Of a stretch of DNA of 64,000 bases, positions 36,644 to 49,068 are shown one piece after another (position 1 is the first letter of the stretch; the number at the start of each line of letters is the position of its first letter). The notes under the pieces are model-generated. The model searched no databases. It saw nothing but the letters and a program-made list of their open reading frames with translations, and was not told where the DNA came from. Made by a program: the position numbers and the translations under genes. Source of the DNA: Actinomycetales bacterium JB111 (GTDB lineage Bacteria; Actinomycetota; Actinomycetes; Actinomycetales; Actinomycetaceae); contig FUHX01000033.1 in NCBI GenBank assembly GCA_900163555.1, positions 1-64,000 on the forward strand. Reading direction: 5' to 3'.

Positions 36644-38611
36644 CTACAGGCGCCAGGCCAGGACGGCGATCAGGGCGAGCACCACGCCGACCATCATGAT
36701 CGCGGCGTAGGTGCGGACGTACCCGTTCTGGAGCTTGGACAGCAACGTCCCGATGCGGCTCGCGCCGGTCGCGACGCCGACGACGGCGCCGTCCACCACC
36801 GTGCGGTCCGCCTCGGTCAGCTCGCGGGTCAGGGCCTGGCCCGGGCGCATGAACACGGACTCGTTGACGGCGTCCTGGTACAGGTCGTTGCGCGCGGCGG
36901 TGACCAGCACGCCGGCCTCGGGGGCCGTCGTCGGGACGTCGCGGGAGGCGAACATCCGCCAGGCGAGCACGACGCCGAGGATCACCAGGACCAGCGTGGC
37001 CGCCATGATCACGGGGACCGGCAGCACGGGCTCGGCGTGCTCGTGGTGGCCGACGACCGGCTCGAGGAAGCCGACGAAGCGGCCGCCGAGCTGGAGGAGG
37101 AAGCCGAGCGCCACGGAGCCGACCGCGAGGACGATCATCGGGACGGTCATGAGCAGCGGGGACTCGTGCGGGTGCTGCTCGGCGCCCTCCTCGGCCGTCG
37201 TCCAGCGCTTCTTGCCGTGGAAGGTCATGAAGAACAGGCGCGACATGTAGAAGGCCGTGATACCGGCGCCGATGAGCGCCACGAGGCCGAAGGCCCAGGG
37301 CTCCCAGCCGGCGTGGCCGTCCTGCGGGACGAACGCGGTCTCGATGATCTTGTCCTTCGACCAGAAGCCCGAGAACGGCGGGACGCCGAGGATCGCGAGC
37401 CAGCCGAGGCCGAAGGTCACCCACGTGATCGGCATGAACTTCGCGAGCCCGCCGAAGCGGCGCATGTCGACCTGGTCGTTCATGCCGTGCATGACCGAGC
37501 CGGCGCCGAGGAACATGCCGGCCTTGAAGAAGCCGTGCGTGACGAGGTGGAAGATCGCGAACGCGTAGCCGATCGGGCCGAGGCCCGCGGCGAGGATCAT
37601 GTAGCCGATCTGGGACATGGTCGAGGCCGCGAGGACCTTCTTGAAGTCGTCCTTCGCGCAGCCGACGATCGCCCCGAACAGCAGCGTGACCGCGCCGACG
37701 ATCGCGACGACGAGGCGGGCCTCGGGCGCGAGGTCGAAGATCGGGCCGGAGCGCACCACGAGGTAGACGCCGGCGGTGACCATCGTGGCCGCGTGGATGA
37801 GGGCGGAGACGGGGGTCGGGCCGGCCATCGCGTCGCCGAGCCACGCCTGCAGGGGGAACTGCGCGGACTTGCCGCAGGCGGCGAGCAGGAGGAGCAGGCC
37901 GATCGCCACGAGCACACCGGTGGACGCGGCCGGGGCGGCCTCGGCGACGCCGGAGAAGCTCACCGTGCCGAGCCCGGCGAACATGGCGCCCATCGCGAGC
38001 AGCAGGCCCATGTCGCCCACGCGGTTCATGACGAACGCCTTCTTGGCGGCCACCGCGTACTCGGGCACGTGGTTCCAGAACCCGATGAGCAGGTACGAGG
38101 CGAGGCCCACGCCCTCCCAGCCGACGAACAGCGTGAGGTAGCTGTCGCCGAGGACGAGCAGGAGCATCGCCGCCACGAACAGGTTGAGGTAGGCGAAGAA
38201 CCGGCGCCGGTCGCGGTCGTGGGACATATACGCCACGGCGTAGACGTGGATGAGCGTGCCGACGAACGTCACGAGCAGTGCGAACGTGATGGACAGCGGG
38301 TCGATGCGCAGGCCGAAGGCGACGTCGAGCGTGCCGGCGGGCAGCAGGTCGTAGACGTGCAGGTCCATGACGCGGTCCGCGGCGTCGCGGCCGAGCATGT
38401 CGATCGCGATCCAGGCCGTGACGACGAAAGCGGCGCTCGAGGCGATCACGCCGAGCCAGTGGCCCCACGCGTTGGAGCGCTTGCCCGCGAGCAGCAGGAT
38501 CGCCGCGCCGAGGAGGGGTGCGGCGATGAGCAGCCAGCCCAGCTCGGCGGGTCCGTCGGCCGCGACCGGAGCGGCGACGCCCGAGGCGGTCGCCAGGGTA
38601 GAGACGTTCAC
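36644..38611 (-). CDS. nuoL: NADH-quinone oxidoreductase subunit L
   Basis: The distal antiporter-like subunit of complex I with the long lateral helix at its C-terminus. Seen: [56 protein letters not shown] (shortened) and a final C-terminal helix. 655 aa is normal. The GTG start at 38611 follows AGGAG at good spacing, 11 bp after nuoK. Confidence 0.96.
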   Translation of the reverse strand: MNVSTLATASGVAAPVAADGPAELGWLLIAAPLLGAAILLLAGKRSNAWGHWLGVIASSAAFVVTAWIAIDMLGRDAADRVMDLHVYDLLPAGTLDVAFGLRIDPLSITFALLVTFVGTLIHVYAVAYMSHDRDRRRFFAYLNLFVAAMLLLVLGDSYLTLFVGWEGVGLASYLLIGFWNHVPEYAVAAKKAFVMNRVGDMGLLLAMGAMFAGLGTVSFSGVAEAAPAASTGVLVAIGLLLLLAACGKSAQFPLQAWLGDAMAGPTPVSALIHAATMVTAGVYLVVRSGPIFDLAPEARLVVAIVGAVTLLFGAIVGCAKDDFKKVLAASTMSQIGYMILAAGLGPIGYAFAIFHLVTHGFFKAGMFLGAGSVMHGMNDQVDMRRFGGLAKFMPITWVTFGLGWLAILGVPPFSGFWSKDKIIETAFVPQDGHAGWEPWAFGLVALIGAGITAFYMSRLFFMTFHGKKRWTTAEEGAEQHPHESPLLMTVPMIVLAVGSVALGFLLQLGGRFVGFLEPVVGHHEHAEPVLPVPVIMAATLVLVILGVVLAWRMFASRDVPTTAPEAGVLVTAARNDLYQDAVNESVFMRPGQALTRELTEADRTVVDGAVVGVATGASRIGTLLSKLQNGYVRTYAAIMMVGVVLALIAVLAWRL

Positions 38612-38622
38612 TCCCGCTCCTC

Positions 38623-38922
38623 TCAGTTCTTCAGCAGGTTGACGTCGTCGACCGAGGCGGTGCGACGGGTGCGGAACACGGACACGATGATGGCGAGGCC
38701 GACCACGACCTCGGCCGCCGCCACGACCATCACGAAGAAGGCGCCGACCTGGCCGGCGAGGTTCCCGTGGATGCGGGAGAACGTGATGAGCGCGAGGTTG
38801 GCGGAGTTGAGCATGAGCTCGACGCCCATGAGCTGGACGATGGCGTTGCGGCGCACGAGCACCGTGGTCGCGCCGATGGCGAAGAGGATCGCCGCGAGCA
38901 CGACGTAGTTCATCGGGTTCAC
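38623..38922 (-). CDS. nuoK: NADH-quinone oxidoreductase subunit K
   Basis: A three-helix proton-channel subunit, 99 aa, with the conserved membrane glutamates in [11 protein letters not shown] and [11 protein letters not shown]. Homologous to MrpC. The GTG start overlaps the nuoJ stop (GTGA); an ATG three codons later is an alternative. Confidence 0.97.
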   Translation of the reverse strand: MNPMNYVVLAAILFAIGATTVLVRRNAIVQLMGVELMLNSANLALITFSRIHGNLAGQVGAFFVMVVAAAEVVVGLAIIVSVFRTRRTASVDDVNLLKN

Positions 38923-40301
38923 TTCGCGTCCTCCTCGGAGCCGGCGTCGGCCCGGTCGTCCGGGGCCGCGTCGTCGCCCGGGGCGGCGTCGTCGCCCGGG
39001 GCCGCGTCGTCCGGGGCGGCGTCGCCATCCGGGGCGGCCGCGTCACCCGGCGCGACGGCGTCGTCCGCGTCCGCGGTCTCCGCGTCGGCGTCGAGCGTGT
39101 CGCCCGGGCCCTCGGGCTTGCGCTCGGCCCTTTCCTCGGAGGCGGCGGCCGTGGAGCCCGCGTCGGCGAGCGGCAGGCCGGCGTCGTCAGTCTTGGGGAC
39201 GTCGCCCTCGACGTCGTCGCTCGCCCCTCCCCCGGCCTCGACGGCGCCCGGGGCCGCGGTCCCGACGTCGCCGGACGGCTGCACGCCGGTGCCACCCTCG
39301 ACTGCGGCGGCCTCGCGCGCGGCGAGCCGCGCGCGGTCGCCCGCGGGCGATCCCGGGATGAGCGGGACCGGCGGGGCCTCGCCGGGCATGTCGGGCAGGC
39401 CGGACAGGCCGACCGAGCGGGTGGCGTCGCCGCCGTGCAAGCCGGCGGCCGGTGAGGTCGCGGCGAGCGCGATCGCGGCGACGGTCTCCGGGGAGACCTC
39501 GCCGATCGAGCGCTCCTGGCCGCGCACGCGCAGGACGCGGGGGACCGAGACCTCGACGGGCTCGCCGGTGGCGGACAGTGCGGGCAGGTCGGCCGCGTTC
39601 GACCGGGCGTACACGCCCGGGGCCGGCAGCTGCTCGATGCGGCCGCCGCGCTCGGCGAAGGCCCGCATCTTCTCCTCGGCCACCTGCTCCTGGGTGACCT
39701 TCGGGCGCAGGCGCTCGGCGTGCGTGAGGACCACGGCGCCGAGGGCGGCCGTGATGAGCAGCGCGCCGGTGAGCTCCATCGCGAAGACGTAGTCGCCGAA
39801 CAGCACGCGGGCCACGCCGACCGGGTTGGAGTCCGCGTTGGCGGCCTCGAGGCCGGCGACGTCGCGCAGCCCGACGGCCTGCGCCCCCACCCCGATGAGC
39901 ACGATCGCCAGGCCGAGACCGGCCACGACCGCGACCCACCGCTGGTTCTTGATCGTCTCGTGCAGCGAGTCCGCCGCGTCCACGCCCACGAGCATGAGGA
40001 CGAAGAGGAAGAGCATCATGATCGCGCCCGTGTAGACGACCACCTGCGTGACGCCCATGAAGGGCGCGCCCTGGGCCGTGTACATGAACGCGAGCGCGAT
40101 CATCACGACCACGAGGCTGACCGCCGAGTAGGCGGCGCGGCGGGCGAAGATCAGGCCGCACGCGGCGAGCACGGAGACGATCGCGAGCACCCAGAACAGG
40201 ACGGTCTCCCCCGTCCCGATCGCGCCGCCGGTCGCCTCGGGCGCGACGGCCGTCGGCAGGGCGCCGAGGGTCACCCCCGGGGCCGCCAGGATCCCGGTCA
40301 T
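38919..40301 (-). CDS. nuoJ: NADH-quinone oxidoreductase subunit J with long acidic C-terminal tail
   Basis: Residues ~30-195 contain the five NuoJ membrane helices, including the conserved [18 protein letters not shown] region. The protein then continues for about 260 residues of hydrophilic, Ala/Asp/Pro/Glu-rich sequence, ending in tandem [11 protein letters not shown] repeats. NuoJ is usually 170-290 aa, so 460 aa is exceptional. The ATG at 40301 overlaps the nuoI stop. The tail should lie in the aqueous phase next to the complex; its role is unknown. Confidence 0.93.
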   Translation of the reverse strand: MTGILAAPGVTLGALPTAVAPEATGGAIGTGETVLFWVLAIVSVLAACGLIFARRAAYSAVSLVVVMIALAFMYTAQGAPFMGVTQVVVYTGAIMMLFLFVLMLVGVDAADSLHETIKNQRWVAVVAGLGLAIVLIGVGAQAVGLRDVAGLEAANADSNPVGVARVLFGDYVFAMELTGALLITAALGAVVLTHAERLRPKVTQEQVAEEKMRAFAERGGRIEQLPAPGVYARSNAADLPALSATGEPVEVSVPRVLRVRGQERSIGEVSPETVAAIALAATSPAAGLHGGDATRSVGLSGLPDMPGEAPPVPLIPGSPAGDRARLAAREAAAVEGGTGVQPSGDVGTAAPGAVEAGGGASDDVEGDVPKTDDAGLPLADAGSTAAASEERAERKPEGPGDTLDADAETADADDAVAPGDAAAPDGDAAPDDAAPGDDAAPGDDAAPDDRADAGSEEDAK

Positions 40302-41023
40302 CGAGCCGCTCCCTCGGTCTGCGCCGCGCGCGAGACGGCCTCGCGCGCGGAGGCGAGGGTCGGGTCGCTCGGCCGGCGCTCGGCCACCCACTCGACCTGC
40401 TCGGCGGTGGGGCCGTCGACGTCGCCGCGGTAGTAGTCGCCGTCGGTGGTGCCCGCGACCATCGGGTGCGGGGCCGCGAGCATGCCGTCCTCCAGGGGCG
40501 CCAGGAGGTCGGACTTCTCGTAGATCAGTCCCTCCCGGCTGGGGCCGGCGAGCTCGAACTCGTTCGACATCGTCAGCGCGCGCGTGGGGCAGGCCTCGAT
40601 GCAGTACCCGCAGAAGATGCAGCGCAGGTAGTTGATCTGGTAGACGCGGCCGTAGCGCTCGCCCGGGGAGTACTGCTCGCCCGGCGAGTTCGTGCCGGCC
40701 TCCACGAGGATCGCGTCCGCGGGGCACGCCCACGCGCACAGCTCGCAGCCGATGCACTTCTCCAGCCCGTCGGCGTACCGGTTGAGCTGGTGGCGGCCGT
40801 GGTAGCGCGGCTGGGTGGGCGACTTCTTGAACGGGTACTGGTCCGTGCGCGAGGGCCGGAACATCGAGGACATCGACACCCCGAACCCGGCGACGGGCGC
40901 GAGGAACGTGCCCACGGGGCCGGTCTCGTCCGGCGCGAGCCGGAAGTCCTCCTCCCCGTTGCGCACCACGACGTCGTCGGACGTGATGCGGCGCTCGACC
41001 TCGGAACCGTGCTTCTCGTCCAT
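40298..41023 (-). CDS. nuoI: NADH-quinone oxidoreductase subunit I
   Basis: The peripheral ferredoxin-like subunit that carries two [4Fe-4S] clusters linking NuoG to NuoB. Both cluster motifs are intact: [12 protein letters not shown] and [12 protein letters not shown]. 241 aa including a charged C-terminal extension. AGGAGG precedes the ATG by six bases; 1 bp separates it from nuoH. Confidence 0.97.
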   Translation of the reverse strand: MDEKHGSEVERRITSDDVVVRNGEEDFRLAPDETGPVGTFLAPVAGFGVSMSSMFRPSRTDQYPFKKSPTQPRYHGRHQLNRYADGLEKCIGCELCAWACPADAILVEAGTNSPGEQYSPGERYGRVYQINYLRCIFCGYCIEACPTRALTMSNEFELAGPSREGLIYEKSDLLAPLEDGMLAAPHPMVAGTTDGDYYRGDVDGPTAEQVEWVAERRPSDPTLASAREAVSRAAQTEGAAR

Positions 41024-41024
41024 G

Positions 41025-42380
41025 TCAGGCCTCCTGGTCCGTGTCGGTTGGCGTGCCGCCGGCGCGGGCGCTCGTGGCGACCTGGCTCTCCGCCTGCTGG
41101 CGGCGCAGCCGGCGCGGCGAGGGCGGGAGCTCCTGGCCCGGCAGCGGGGGCACCGGGTAGCCCCCGGAGAACGCGTCGAAGGGTTCGGGCTCGGCCGGTT
41201 CCTCCTCCTCGGGGACCTTCTTCTCGGGGATGAGGAAGGTGACGATGAGGACGACCACGAGGACCGCGACGATGATGACGAGCAGGCGGGTGAGCCCGGT
41301 GTCCGAGAACTGGCGGACCCCCTGGATGATCATCACCGCGACGAGCCAGATGAGCGCCGACGGGATGAGGACCTTCCAGCCGAGGTTCATGAGCTGGTCG
41401 TAGCGCACGCGCAGGAGCGTGCCGCGCAGCCAGATCATGAAGAACATGCAGATCCACACCTTCAGCCAGAAGACGAGGAACCCGACGACCGGGGCCAGCC
41501 ACCACACGATGTGGTCGGACAGGCCGCCGGGCAGTCGCCAGCCGCCGAGGAACAGCGTGGTGGCGACGGCCGAGACGTTGAGCATGTTGACGTACTCGGC
41601 GAGGTAGAACCACGCGAACTTCATCGAGGAGAACTCGACCGAGTGGCCGGCCACGAGCTCGCCCTCGGCCTCCGGGAGGTCGAACGGGAGGCGGTTGACC
41701 TCCGCGACCATGGAGACCACGTAGATGACGAACGCGGGCAGCAGGGACACCGCCCACCACACGTTCGTCTGGGAGTCGACGATCTGTGAGGTCGCCATCG
41801 ACCCGGAGACGACGAACACCGAGACGAGCGCGAGGCCCATCGACAGCTCGTAGGAGATGACCTGCGCGGAGGAGCGGACGGCGCCGAGCAGCGGGTAGGT
41901 CGAGTTCGACGACCAGCCGCCGAGCACGATGCCGTACACGCCGAGCGCCGTGACCGCGAGGATGTAGAGGACCGCCACCGGGGTGTCGGTCAGCTGCATG
42001 GGAGTCCACCAGCTGGGGTCGGCCCCGTTGGTGATGTCCGGCCCCATGGGGATGACGGCGTAGACCATGAACGCGCAGAAGGCCGCGATACCGGGCGCCG
42101 CCACGTACAGGATGCGGTCCGCGCCCTTGAGGTTGATGTCCTCCTTGAGGACCAGCTTCAGCGCGTCCGCGACCGCCTGGAACAGGCCGAGGGGGCCGAG
42201 CACGCTCGGGCCCTCGCGGGTCTGCATCTTGGCCAGGCCCCGGCGCTCGACCCACAGGGCGATGAGCACGGAGGTCAGCAGCATGACGAGGATCAGCGCC
42301 GCCTTGATGAGCGAGATCCACCAGGTGTCGTGGGCGAAGTTCGCGGTCGGCAGCGCGCTGAAGGCGATGGGCGTGATCAC
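41025..42380 (-). CDS. nuoH: NADH-quinone oxidoreductase subunit H
   Basis: The membrane subunit forming the quinone entry site. About eight helices, with the signatures [23 protein letters not shown] and the [19 protein letters not shown] loop. The C-terminal ~70 residues after FLIPEKK are a charged, proline-rich extension seen in actinobacterial NuoH. The GTG start at 42380 overlaps nuoG; 451 aa. A longer open frame upstream is the shadow of nuoG. Confidence 0.96.
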   Translation of the reverse strand: MITPIAFSALPTANFAHDTWWISLIKAALILVMLLTSVLIALWVERRGLAKMQTREGPSVLGPLGLFQAVADALKLVLKEDINLKGADRILYVAAPGIAAFCAFMVYAVIPMGPDITNGADPSWWTPMQLTDTPVAVLYILAVTALGVYGIVLGGWSSNSTYPLLGAVRSSAQVISYELSMGLALVSVFVVSGSMATSQIVDSQTNVWWAVSLLPAFVIYVVSMVAEVNRLPFDLPEAEGELVAGHSVEFSSMKFAWFYLAEYVNMLNVSAVATTLFLGGWRLPGGLSDHIVWWLAPVVGFLVFWLKVWICMFFMIWLRGTLLRVRYDQLMNLGWKVLIPSALIWLVAVMIIQGVRQFSDTGLTRLLVIIVAVLVVVLIVTFLIPEKKVPEEEEPAEPEPFDAFSGGYPVPPLPGQELPPSPRRLRRQQAESQVATSARAGGTPTDTDQEA

Positions 42381-44980
42381 TTGGCGACCTCCACGGCCGT
42401 GAGGGTGACGACGGACCCGGCCCCGGCGCCCGTCTGCCCGCGCACCGCGGAACCCGCGGAGTGCTCGGGGACCCAGACGACGCCGTCGGGCATGGCCGTG
42501 ACGACGAGCGGCAGGCCGAGGGAGCCGGTCGGCCCGGTCAGGCGCACGCGCGTGCCGTCCGCGGCGCCGATCGCGGCCGCCGTGGCGGTCGAGAGGCGCA
42601 GGACCGGCTTGTGCGCGGTGCCGGCGAGGTGGGGCTCGCCGTCCTGGCCGCGGCCGGAGTCGAGCTGGAGCCGCCAGGTCGCGAGCACGGCCGAGCCGGC
42701 CGGGGCGGTCGCCGCGGTGCCCGGGGCCTCGGCCGGGGCGGGCGTCCTGGCCGACCACGGGTCGAACTCCGCGAGCTCGGCGTGCAGCTCGGCGAGGGTG
42801 GAAAGGCCGAGGTCGTGCCCCATCTCGGCGGCCAGGTCGCGCAGGACCGCGCGGTCGGGCAGCGCGTGGGAGGTGAGGACCTGGCCGAACGGGCGGACCC
42901 GGCCCTCCCAGTTGACGAAGGACCCGGCCTTCTCGACCGGCGGCGCGACCGGCAGCACGACGTCCGCGAGCTCCGAGATCGCGTTGCGGCGCACCTCGAG
43001 CTGGACGACGACGTCCGCCGCGCCCAACTGGCGCAGGGCCTCGTTCGGGTCCGGCAGGTCGGACAGGTCGATCCCCCCGACGACGACGCCCGTCAGCTCG
43101 CGGGTGCCCGCGGCCGCCAGGATGGCCCGGTGGTCGCGTCCCGGGGCGGCCGGGAGGGCGTCGACGTGCCAGATCGCGCCGGCGTCGGCGCGGGCGGTCG
43201 GGTCCGTTACCGGGCGGGCGCCCGGCAGGAGACCGGGCAGCGCGCCGGCCTCGAGCGCGCCGCGCTCGCCGGCGCGGCGGGGCACCCACTGCAGGCGGGC
43301 GCCGGTGCGCTCCGCGAGGCGGACGGCGGCGCTCAGCGTGCCGGGCAGGACGGCGGCGCGCTCGCCGACGAGGACGACCGCGCCCGGCTGGGACAGCTGC
43401 TCGACGAGCTCGGCGTCCAGTGCGTCCAGGGCGGCGGCCTCGCCGCCGGGGACGACCTCGACGAGGTCGGCGCTCAGCTTGGTCGTGCCGCGGCTCGTGA
43501 ACGGCGCGAGTGTCGTGACGGCGGTGGTCTTGGCGAGCACTCCCTTGCGCAGGCGGAGGAACAGCGTGCCGCACTCCTCCTCCGGCTCGAGCGCGACGAG
43601 CAGGACGCGGCCGGCCGTCTCGACGTCGGAGTAGGTGACGCCGAGTCCGGTCGAGGCGACGCCCGCGGCCAGGAACGCCGACTCCTCGTCCGAGCCCGGG
43701 CGGGCGCGGAAGTCGATGTCGTTCGTGCCGAGCACGGTGCGGGCGAACTTCGACCACGCGTAGGAGTCCTCGAGCGTGAGGTGACCGCCGGGCAGGAGGC
43801 CGACCCCGCCGTCGGCGGCCGCGCGGGCGAGCTCCTCGCCCGCGACCGAGAGGGCGTGGGACCAGCTGGTCTCGTGCATGACGCCGGTGGCCTGGTCGCG
43901 CACGAGCGGCATGCGCAGCCGGTCGGGGGCGTCCTGCCAGTGGAACGCGAAGCGGTCCTTGTCGGTGATCCACTCCTCGTTGACCTCCGGGTCGTTGCCC
44001 GCGAGGCGGCGGACGACCTTGCCGCGACGGTTGTCGACCCGGATGGCGGAGCCGGAGGCGTCGTGCTCGGCGACCGACGGCGTGGAGACCAGGTCGAACG
44101 GGCGCGAGCGGAAGCGGTACATCGCCGACGTGAGGGCGCCGACCGGGCAGATCTGGATCGTGTTGCCCGAGAAGTAGGAGCTGAACGGGCGGCCGGAGGT
44201 GTCCATCTCCGCCGCGCCGACCGGCGCGGTGGCGTGGCCGACCGTGGTGCCGGGGGCGCCGTCGGGGCCCGCGTACGGGATCGCGGAGTCGTGGACCTCG
44301 GACTCGTGCGAGAAGTCGAGGACGTCGGCGTCGAAGGTGCCGATCTGGCTGCCGTTGAGCGCGTGGACGTCGCGGCCGGGGCTGCCGGCGCCGCGGCCCT
44401 GCAGCGCGATGAAGGCGTCGCCCGCGATCTGGCTGGAGAAGCGCGTGCAGCGCTGGCACAGGATGCAGCGGTCGCGGTCGAGCAGGATCTGCGTGGAGAC
44501 GGCGATCGGCTTGGGGAACGTGCGCTTGATGTCCACGAACCGCGACTCGGCGCGGCCGTTGCTCATCGCCTGGTTCTGCAGGGGGCACTCGCCGCCCTTG
44601 TCGCACACCGGGCAGTCCAGCGGGTGGTTGACGAGCAGGAACTCCATGATCCCGTGCTGCGCCTTGTCCGCCACCTCGGAGGTGTGCTGGGTGGCGACCT
44701 GCATGCCCGGCGTGACCTCCATCGTGCAGGAGGCCTGGGGCTTCGGCATGGGGCGCACGTTGCCCTCGCGGTCCGGCATCGCCACATCCACGAGGCACTG
44801 GCGGCACGCGCCGGCCGGGGCCAGCAGCGGGTGGTCGCAGAACCGCGGGATCTGGATGCCGGCCTGCTCGGCCGCGCGGATGATGAGCGTGCCCTTGGGC
44901 ACGGAGACCTCGCGGCCGTCGATCGTCGCGGTGACGAGCTCGGGCTTGGTCTCCTTGGCCGTGTCGGCGGTCTGGGTCAC
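42377..44980 (-). CDS. nuoG: NADH-quinone oxidoreductase subunit G
   Basis: The large iron-sulfur subunit. The N-terminal [2Fe-2S] domain has [15 protein letters not shown], then the His/Cys-ligated motif ([14 protein letters not shown]), then [10 protein letters not shown] for further [4Fe-4S] clusters, followed by a molybdopterin-oxidoreductase-like domain without a visible active-site role. 867 aa is normal. The GTG start overlaps nuoF, and the stop overlaps nuoH. Confidence 0.96.
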   Translation of the reverse strand: MTQTADTAKETKPELVTATIDGREVSVPKGTLIIRAAEQAGIQIPRFCDHPLLAPAGACRQCLVDVAMPDREGNVRPMPKPQASCTMEVTPGMQVATQHTSEVADKAQHGIMEFLLVNHPLDCPVCDKGGECPLQNQAMSNGRAESRFVDIKRTFPKPIAVSTQILLDRDRCILCQRCTRFSSQIAGDAFIALQGRGAGSPGRDVHALNGSQIGTFDADVLDFSHESEVHDSAIPYAGPDGAPGTTVGHATAPVGAAEMDTSGRPFSSYFSGNTIQICPVGALTSAMYRFRSRPFDLVSTPSVAEHDASGSAIRVDNRRGKVVRRLAGNDPEVNEEWITDKDRFAFHWQDAPDRLRMPLVRDQATGVMHETSWSHALSVAGEELARAAADGGVGLLPGGHLTLEDSYAWSKFARTVLGTNDIDFRARPGSDEESAFLAAGVASTGLGVTYSDVETAGRVLLVALEPEEECGTLFLRLRKGVLAKTTAVTTLAPFTSRGTTKLSADLVEVVPGGEAAALDALDAELVEQLSQPGAVVLVGERAAVLPGTLSAAVRLAERTGARLQWVPRRAGERGALEAGALPGLLPGARPVTDPTARADAGAIWHVDALPAAPGRDHRAILAAAGTRELTGVVVGGIDLSDLPDPNEALRQLGAADVVVQLEVRRNAISELADVVLPVAPPVEKAGSFVNWEGRVRPFGQVLTSHALPDRAVLRDLAAEMGHDLGLSTLAELHAELAEFDPWSARTPAPAEAPGTAATAPAGSAVLATWRLQLDSGRGQDGEPHLAGTAHKPVLRLSTATAAAIGAADGTRVRLTGPTGSLGLPLVVTAMPDGVVWVPEHSAGSAVRGQTGAGAGSVVTLTAVEVAK

Positions 44981-46302
44981 AGCGCACCTGCCTTGTCGAA
45001 GATCGCGGAGGCCTCGTACGGGAAGAGCTCGCGTGCCGGCGTCGTGCAGCCGGCCTCGAACTCGTCACGGAAGTGCTGGATGCCGGACTGGATCGGCGTG
45101 GCCGAGGCGTCGCCGAGCGCGCAGAAGGAGCGGCCGGCGATGTTCGCCGAGACCTCGAGCAGGAGGTCGACGTCCGTGGGCAGGCCGCGGCCGTCCTCCA
45201 GGCGGTGCATGACCTGCTTCATCCAGAACGTGCCCTCGCGGCAGGGCGTGCACTTGCCGCAGGACTCGTGCTGGTAGAAGTCCGTCCACCGCGAGATCAC
45301 GCGGACCACGGAGACCGTCTCGTCGAAGACCTGCAGGGCGCGGGTCGCGAGCATCGAGCCGGCCTGGCCGACCGACTCGTAGTCGAGCGGGACGTCCAGG
45401 TGCTCCTCGGTGAGGATCGGGGTGGACGAGCCGCCGGGGGTCCAGAACTTCAGCCTGTGGCCCGGGCGGATGCCGCCGGCCATCTCGATGAGCTCGCGCA
45501 TCGTGATGCCGAACGGCGCCTCGAACTGGCCCGGGTTCACCACGTGGCCGGAGATCGAGAACATGCCGTGGCCGGTGGAGCGCTCGGTGCCCATCGCCGT
45601 GAACCAGTCGTCGCCGTTGGCGAGGATGCCGGGAACGGAGGCGACGGACTCGACGTTGTTGACGACCGTGGGGCGCGCGTACAGGCCGGCGACCGCCGGG
45701 AACGGGGGCTTGAGGCGCGGCTGGCCGCGCAGGCCCTCGAGCGAGTCGAGCAGCGCGGTCTCCTCGCCGCAGATGTAGGCACCCGCGCCGGCGTGCACCG
45801 TGATCTCGAGGTTGAACGCGCCGTCCGGGCCGACGCCCTGGCCGATGAGCCCGGCCTCGCGGGCCTCGCGCACCGCCTTCAGCAGGCGGCGGTAGACGTG
45901 CACGGTCTCGCCGCGCAGGTAGACGAACGCGTGCTCGCCGCCGATCGCCCAGCTCGTGATCGCCATGCCCTCCACGAGGGCGTGCGGGTTCGCGAGCAGC
46001 AGCGGGATGTCCTTGCACGTGCCGGGCTCGGACTCGTCCGCGTTGACCACGAGGTAGCGCGGTCCGCCGTCGGGCGGGGGAAGGAAGGACCACTTCAGGC
46101 CGGTGGGGAAGCCGGCCCCGCCGCGGCCGCGAAGGCCGGAGGCCTTCACGGTCTCGACGACGGCGGAGGGCTCCATCGTGAGCGCGCGCTCGAGCCCGCG
46201 GTACCCGCCGCGGTCGCGGTAGGTCTCAAGGGTCCACGAGCGGGGCGCGTCGAAGGCGTCGGTGAGGACGGGGGTCAGCGTCCCGGGATCGGTGAAGGTC
46301 AT
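44977..46302 (-). CDS. nuoF: NADH-quinone oxidoreductase subunit F
   Basis: The NADH-binding flavoprotein subunit carrying FMN and one [4Fe-4S] cluster. Motifs: [16 protein letters not shown] (nucleotide/FMN binding), [12 protein letters not shown] and the cluster site [12 protein letters not shown]. The ATG at 46302 overlaps the nuoE stop with GAGGAGGAA directly before it; 441 aa. Confidence 0.97.
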   Translation of the reverse strand: MTFTDPGTLTPVLTDAFDAPRSWTLETYRDRGGYRGLERALTMEPSAVVETVKASGLRGRGGAGFPTGLKWSFLPPPDGGPRYLVVNADESEPGTCKDIPLLLANPHALVEGMAITSWAIGGEHAFVYLRGETVHVYRRLLKAVREAREAGLIGQGVGPDGAFNLEITVHAGAGAYICGEETALLDSLEGLRGQPRLKPPFPAVAGLYARPTVVNNVESVASVPGILANGDDWFTAMGTERSTGHGMFSISGHVVNPGQFEAPFGITMRELIEMAGGIRPGHRLKFWTPGGSSTPILTEEHLDVPLDYESVGQAGSMLATRALQVFDETVSVVRVISRWTDFYQHESCGKCTPCREGTFWMKQVMHRLEDGRGLPTDVDLLLEVSANIAGRSFCALGDASATPIQSGIQHFRDEFEAGCTTPARELFPYEASAIFDKAGAL

Positions 46303-47018
46303 TTCTCCTCCTCGCTCGGGGCGGCGTCGTCGGGCCGGGTTGCCGCGTCCTCCGTGCGCACGGGCGCGGTCCACCCGTTCTCGCGGGCGATGCGCAGGCC
46401 GAGCAGCGTCGCCTCGCCGGCGCCCACGCCCTCGTCGGCCCGGCCGTCCTCGAACCCGGCCAGCACCCGGGAGATCTCCTTGAAGGTGCCGACCGTGTCC
46501 GCTCCGCGGGTGGGACTCACGGTCTCACCCGCACGGATCGCGTCCACGAGCTGAATCGCGCTCGAGGGCGTCTGGTTGTCGAAGAACTCCCAGTTGACCA
46601 TGATGACCGGCGCGTAGTCGCAGGCCGCGTTGCACTCGAGTCGCTCGAGCGTGATCGAGCCGTCCTCGGTGGTCTCGTCGTGGCCGACGCCGAGGTGGTC
46701 GCTCACCGCCTCGTAGATCTCGTCGCCGCCGAGCACGGCGCACAGGGCGTTCGTGCAGACGCCGACGTTGTACTCGCCGTTGGGGTGGCGGCGGTACTGG
46801 CTGTAGAAGGTCGCCACGGCGGAGACCTCGGCGCGGGTGATGTCCAGCGCCTCGGCGCACAGCGCGACCCCGCGGGCGGAGACGTAGCCGTCGACCGACT
46901 GGACGAGGTGCAGCATCGGCAGCAGGGCCGACCGCGCCTGCGGGTACCGGGACTTGATGTCCTCGATGTCGGCGCGCAGGTTCGCCTCGACGTCGGGCGC
47001 GTAGATCTGCTCGGTCAT
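46299..47018 (-). CDS. nuoE: NADH-quinone oxidoreductase subunit E
   Basis: A thioredoxin-fold [2Fe-2S] subunit with cluster cysteines in [12 protein letters not shown] and [11 protein letters not shown]. 239 aa with an acidic C-terminal extension ending PSEEEK. The ATG overlaps the nuoD stop. Passes electrons within the NADH-oxidising module with NuoF and NuoG. Confidence 0.96.
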   Translation of the reverse strand: MTEQIYAPDVEANLRADIEDIKSRYPQARSALLPMLHLVQSVDGYVSARGVALCAEALDITRAEVSAVATFYSQYRRHPNGEYNVGVCTNALCAVLGGDEIYEAVSDHLGVGHDETTEDGSITLERLECNAACDYAPVIMVNWEFFDNQTPSSAIQLVDAIRAGETVSPTRGADTVGTFKEISRVLAGFEDGRADEGVGAGEATLLGLRIARENGWTAPVRTEDAATRPDDAAPSEEEK

Positions 47019-48358
47019 CGGTCCACACCTCCGAGGACGGGGTCGATGGAGGCGAGGATGACCACGATGTCGGCCAGCTGGCTTCCCTCGCCCATCAGTG
47101 ACATCGACTGCAGGTTCGAGAACGAGGGGTCCCTGAAGTGGGCCCGGTAGGGGCGCGTGCCGCCGTCGGAGACGACGTGGACGCCCATGATCCCCTTCGC
47201 GTGCTCGATCGCCTGGTGGACCTGGCCGGGCGGGACCCGGAAGCCCTCGGTGACGAGCTTGAAGTGGTGGATGAGCGACTCCATCGACTCGCCCATGATG
47301 TGCCGGATGTGGTCCAGCGAGTTGCCCTGGCCGTCCGAGCCGATCGAGAGCTGCGCGGGCCAGGCGATCTTCTTGTCCTCCACCATGACCGGCGAGCCGT
47401 CCGACTTCTCGAGGCGGTCGAGGACCTGCAGGACGATCCGCATGGACTCGAACATCTCGTCGAAGCGGACCGCGACGCGCGTGTAGGCGTCGGACTTCTC
47501 CCGCACGGGCACGTTGAACTCGTAGGTCTCGTAGCCGCAGTACGGCTGGGACTTGCGCAGGTCCAGCGGCAGGCCGGCGGCGCGCACGCACGGTCCGGTC
47601 AGGCCGAGGGCCATCGCGCCGGACAGGGAGATCACGCCGACGCCGACGTGCCGCATCTTGTACAGCGGGTTCTCCATCGTCAGCTTCATCATCTCGACGA
47701 CGGAGAGCCGGACGTCCGGCAGCCGGTCCCGGACGAACTGGACCGTGCCCTCGGGCAGGTCCTGGGCCACGCCGCCGGGACGGATGTACGCGTGGTTCAT
47801 CCGCAGGCCGGAGACGCGCTCGAAGATGTCGAGGATGTTCTCGCGGCCGCGGAACGCGATCGTCATGAGCGTGGTGGCGCCGAGCTCGTTGCCGGCGGTG
47901 CCGATGGCGATGAGGTGGGAGCTGATCCGGTTGAGCTCCATCATGAGCACGCGGATCTGGCTGGCCCGCTCCGGGATCTGGTCCGTGATGCCGAGCGCCT
48001 TCTCCACCGCCAGGCAGTACGCGACCTCCTGGAACAGGGGGGCCACGTAGTCCATGCGGGTGCAGAACGTGACGCCCTGGGTCCAGGTGCGGAACTCCAT
48101 GTTCTTCTCGATGCCCGTGTGCAGGTAGCCGAGGCCGACCCGCACCTCGTGCACGGTCTCGCCGTCGAGCTCGAGGACGAGCCGGAGCACGCCGTGCGTG
48201 GACGGGTGCACGGGACCCATGTTGACGACGATGCGCTCGGTGCCGAGGCGCTCGGCCTCGGAGGCGATGTCGTCCCAGTCGCCGCCGTCGGCGATGAAGT
48301 CCGGCTCCTCGTCCCCGGGTGCGGGGCGGGCGGCGACGGGAATGCTCGTGGCGGCCAT
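47015..48358 (-). CDS. nuoD: NADH-quinone oxidoreductase subunit D
   Basis: The 49-kDa-type subunit that lines the quinone pocket with NuoB. Recognised by [23 protein letters not shown] (shortened), [17 protein letters not shown], and the C-terminal [18 protein letters not shown]. 447 aa. The ATG shares one base with the nuoC stop (TGATG). Confidence 0.97.
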   Translation of the reverse strand: MAATSIPVAARPAPGDEEPDFIADGGDWDDIASEAERLGTERIVVNMGPVHPSTHGVLRLVLELDGETVHEVRVGLGYLHTGIEKNMEFRTWTQGVTFCTRMDYVAPLFQEVAYCLAVEKALGITDQIPERASQIRVLMMELNRISSHLIAIGTAGNELGATTLMTIAFRGRENILDIFERVSGLRMNHAYIRPGGVAQDLPEGTVQFVRDRLPDVRLSVVEMMKLTMENPLYKMRHVGVGVISLSGAMALGLTGPCVRAAGLPLDLRKSQPYCGYETYEFNVPVREKSDAYTRVAVRFDEMFESMRIVLQVLDRLEKSDGSPVMVEDKKIAWPAQLSIGSDGQGNSLDHIRHIMGESMESLIHHFKLVTEGFRVPPGQVHQAIEHAKGIMGVHVVSDGGTRPYRAHFRDPSFSNLQSMSLMGEGSQLADIVVILASIDPVLGGVDR

Positions 48359-49068
48359 CAGCTGTACGACCTCCGGGTGTCGGGCGGCGGCACGGTGGCG
48401 CCCTTGTACTCCACCGGGATGCCGCCGAGGGGGTAGTCCTTGCGCTGCGGGTGGCCGACCCAGTCGTCCGGCATGAGGATGCGGGCGAGCGTGGGGTGGC
48501 CGTCGAAGACGATGCCGAACAGGTCGAACGTCTCGCGCTCGTGCCAGTCGTTGCCGGGGTAGATCGTGGTGACCGACGGGATGTGCGGGTGGCTGTCCGG
48601 GCAGGTCACCTCCAGCATGAGCTGGCGGTTGTGGGTGACCGAGAGCAGGTGGTAGCTCGCGTGCAGCTCGCGCCCGGTGTGCTCCGGGTAGTGGACGCCG
48701 GAGACGCCGAGGCAGAGCTCGAAGCGCAGGTCCTGGTCGTCCCGCAGCGCCTTGCACGCGGCCACGAGGTGGGCCGGCGAGAGGTGGAGGGTGAGCTCCC
48801 CGTGGGAGACGACGACCTTCTCGATCGCGCGGTCCGGGTCGATGCCCTGCTCGGCGAGCACCTCACGCAGGACGTCGACGACCTCGTCGAACCAGCCGCC
48901 GTAGGGCCGCTGGGCGTCCTCGGGCTCGACGACCGCGACCTGGAGCCCGCCGAAGCCGGAGGTGTCGCCGGAGCCGTGGACGCCGAACTGGCCGCTGCGC
49001 ACGGCGACGACGTCGAGCTGACGACGCTCCTCACCGCCCGCGACCTCGCGTCCCTGATCCTCACTCAC
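48358..49068 (-). CDS. nuoC: NADH-quinone oxidoreductase subunit C
   Basis: The 30-kDa-type peripheral-arm subunit. The typical C-terminal signature is present: [17 protein letters not shown] followed by [19 protein letters not shown]. The start is GTG 49068 overlapping the nuoB stop; 236 aa. The open frame extends further upstream inside nuoB but that part is shadow. Confidence 0.96.
   Translation of the reverse strand: MSEDQGREVAGGEERRQLDVVAVRSGQFGVHGSGDTSGFGGLQVAVVEPEDAQRPYGGWFDEVVDVLREVLAEQGIDPDRAIEKVVVSHGELTLHLSPAHLVAACKALRDDQDLRFELCLGVSGVHYPEHTGRELHASYHLLSVTHNRQLMLEVTCPDSHPHIPSVTTIYPGNDWHERETFDLFGIVFDGHPTLARILMPDDWVGHPQRKDYPLGGIPVEYKGATVPPPDTRRSYS

Noticed and set aside
35219-38908. 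A 1229-codon open frame on the plus strand opposite nuoK-M
   Set aside because: Composition is dominated by Asp, Glu, Gly, Arg and His in the manner of antisense reading of GC-rich genes; the minus-strand nuo genes show full homology and proper starts.
42461-45277. A 938-codon plus-strand frame opposite nuoG and nuoF
   Set aside because: Repetitive Gly/Arg/Asp composition and no domain; nuoF and nuoG have all cofactor motifs.
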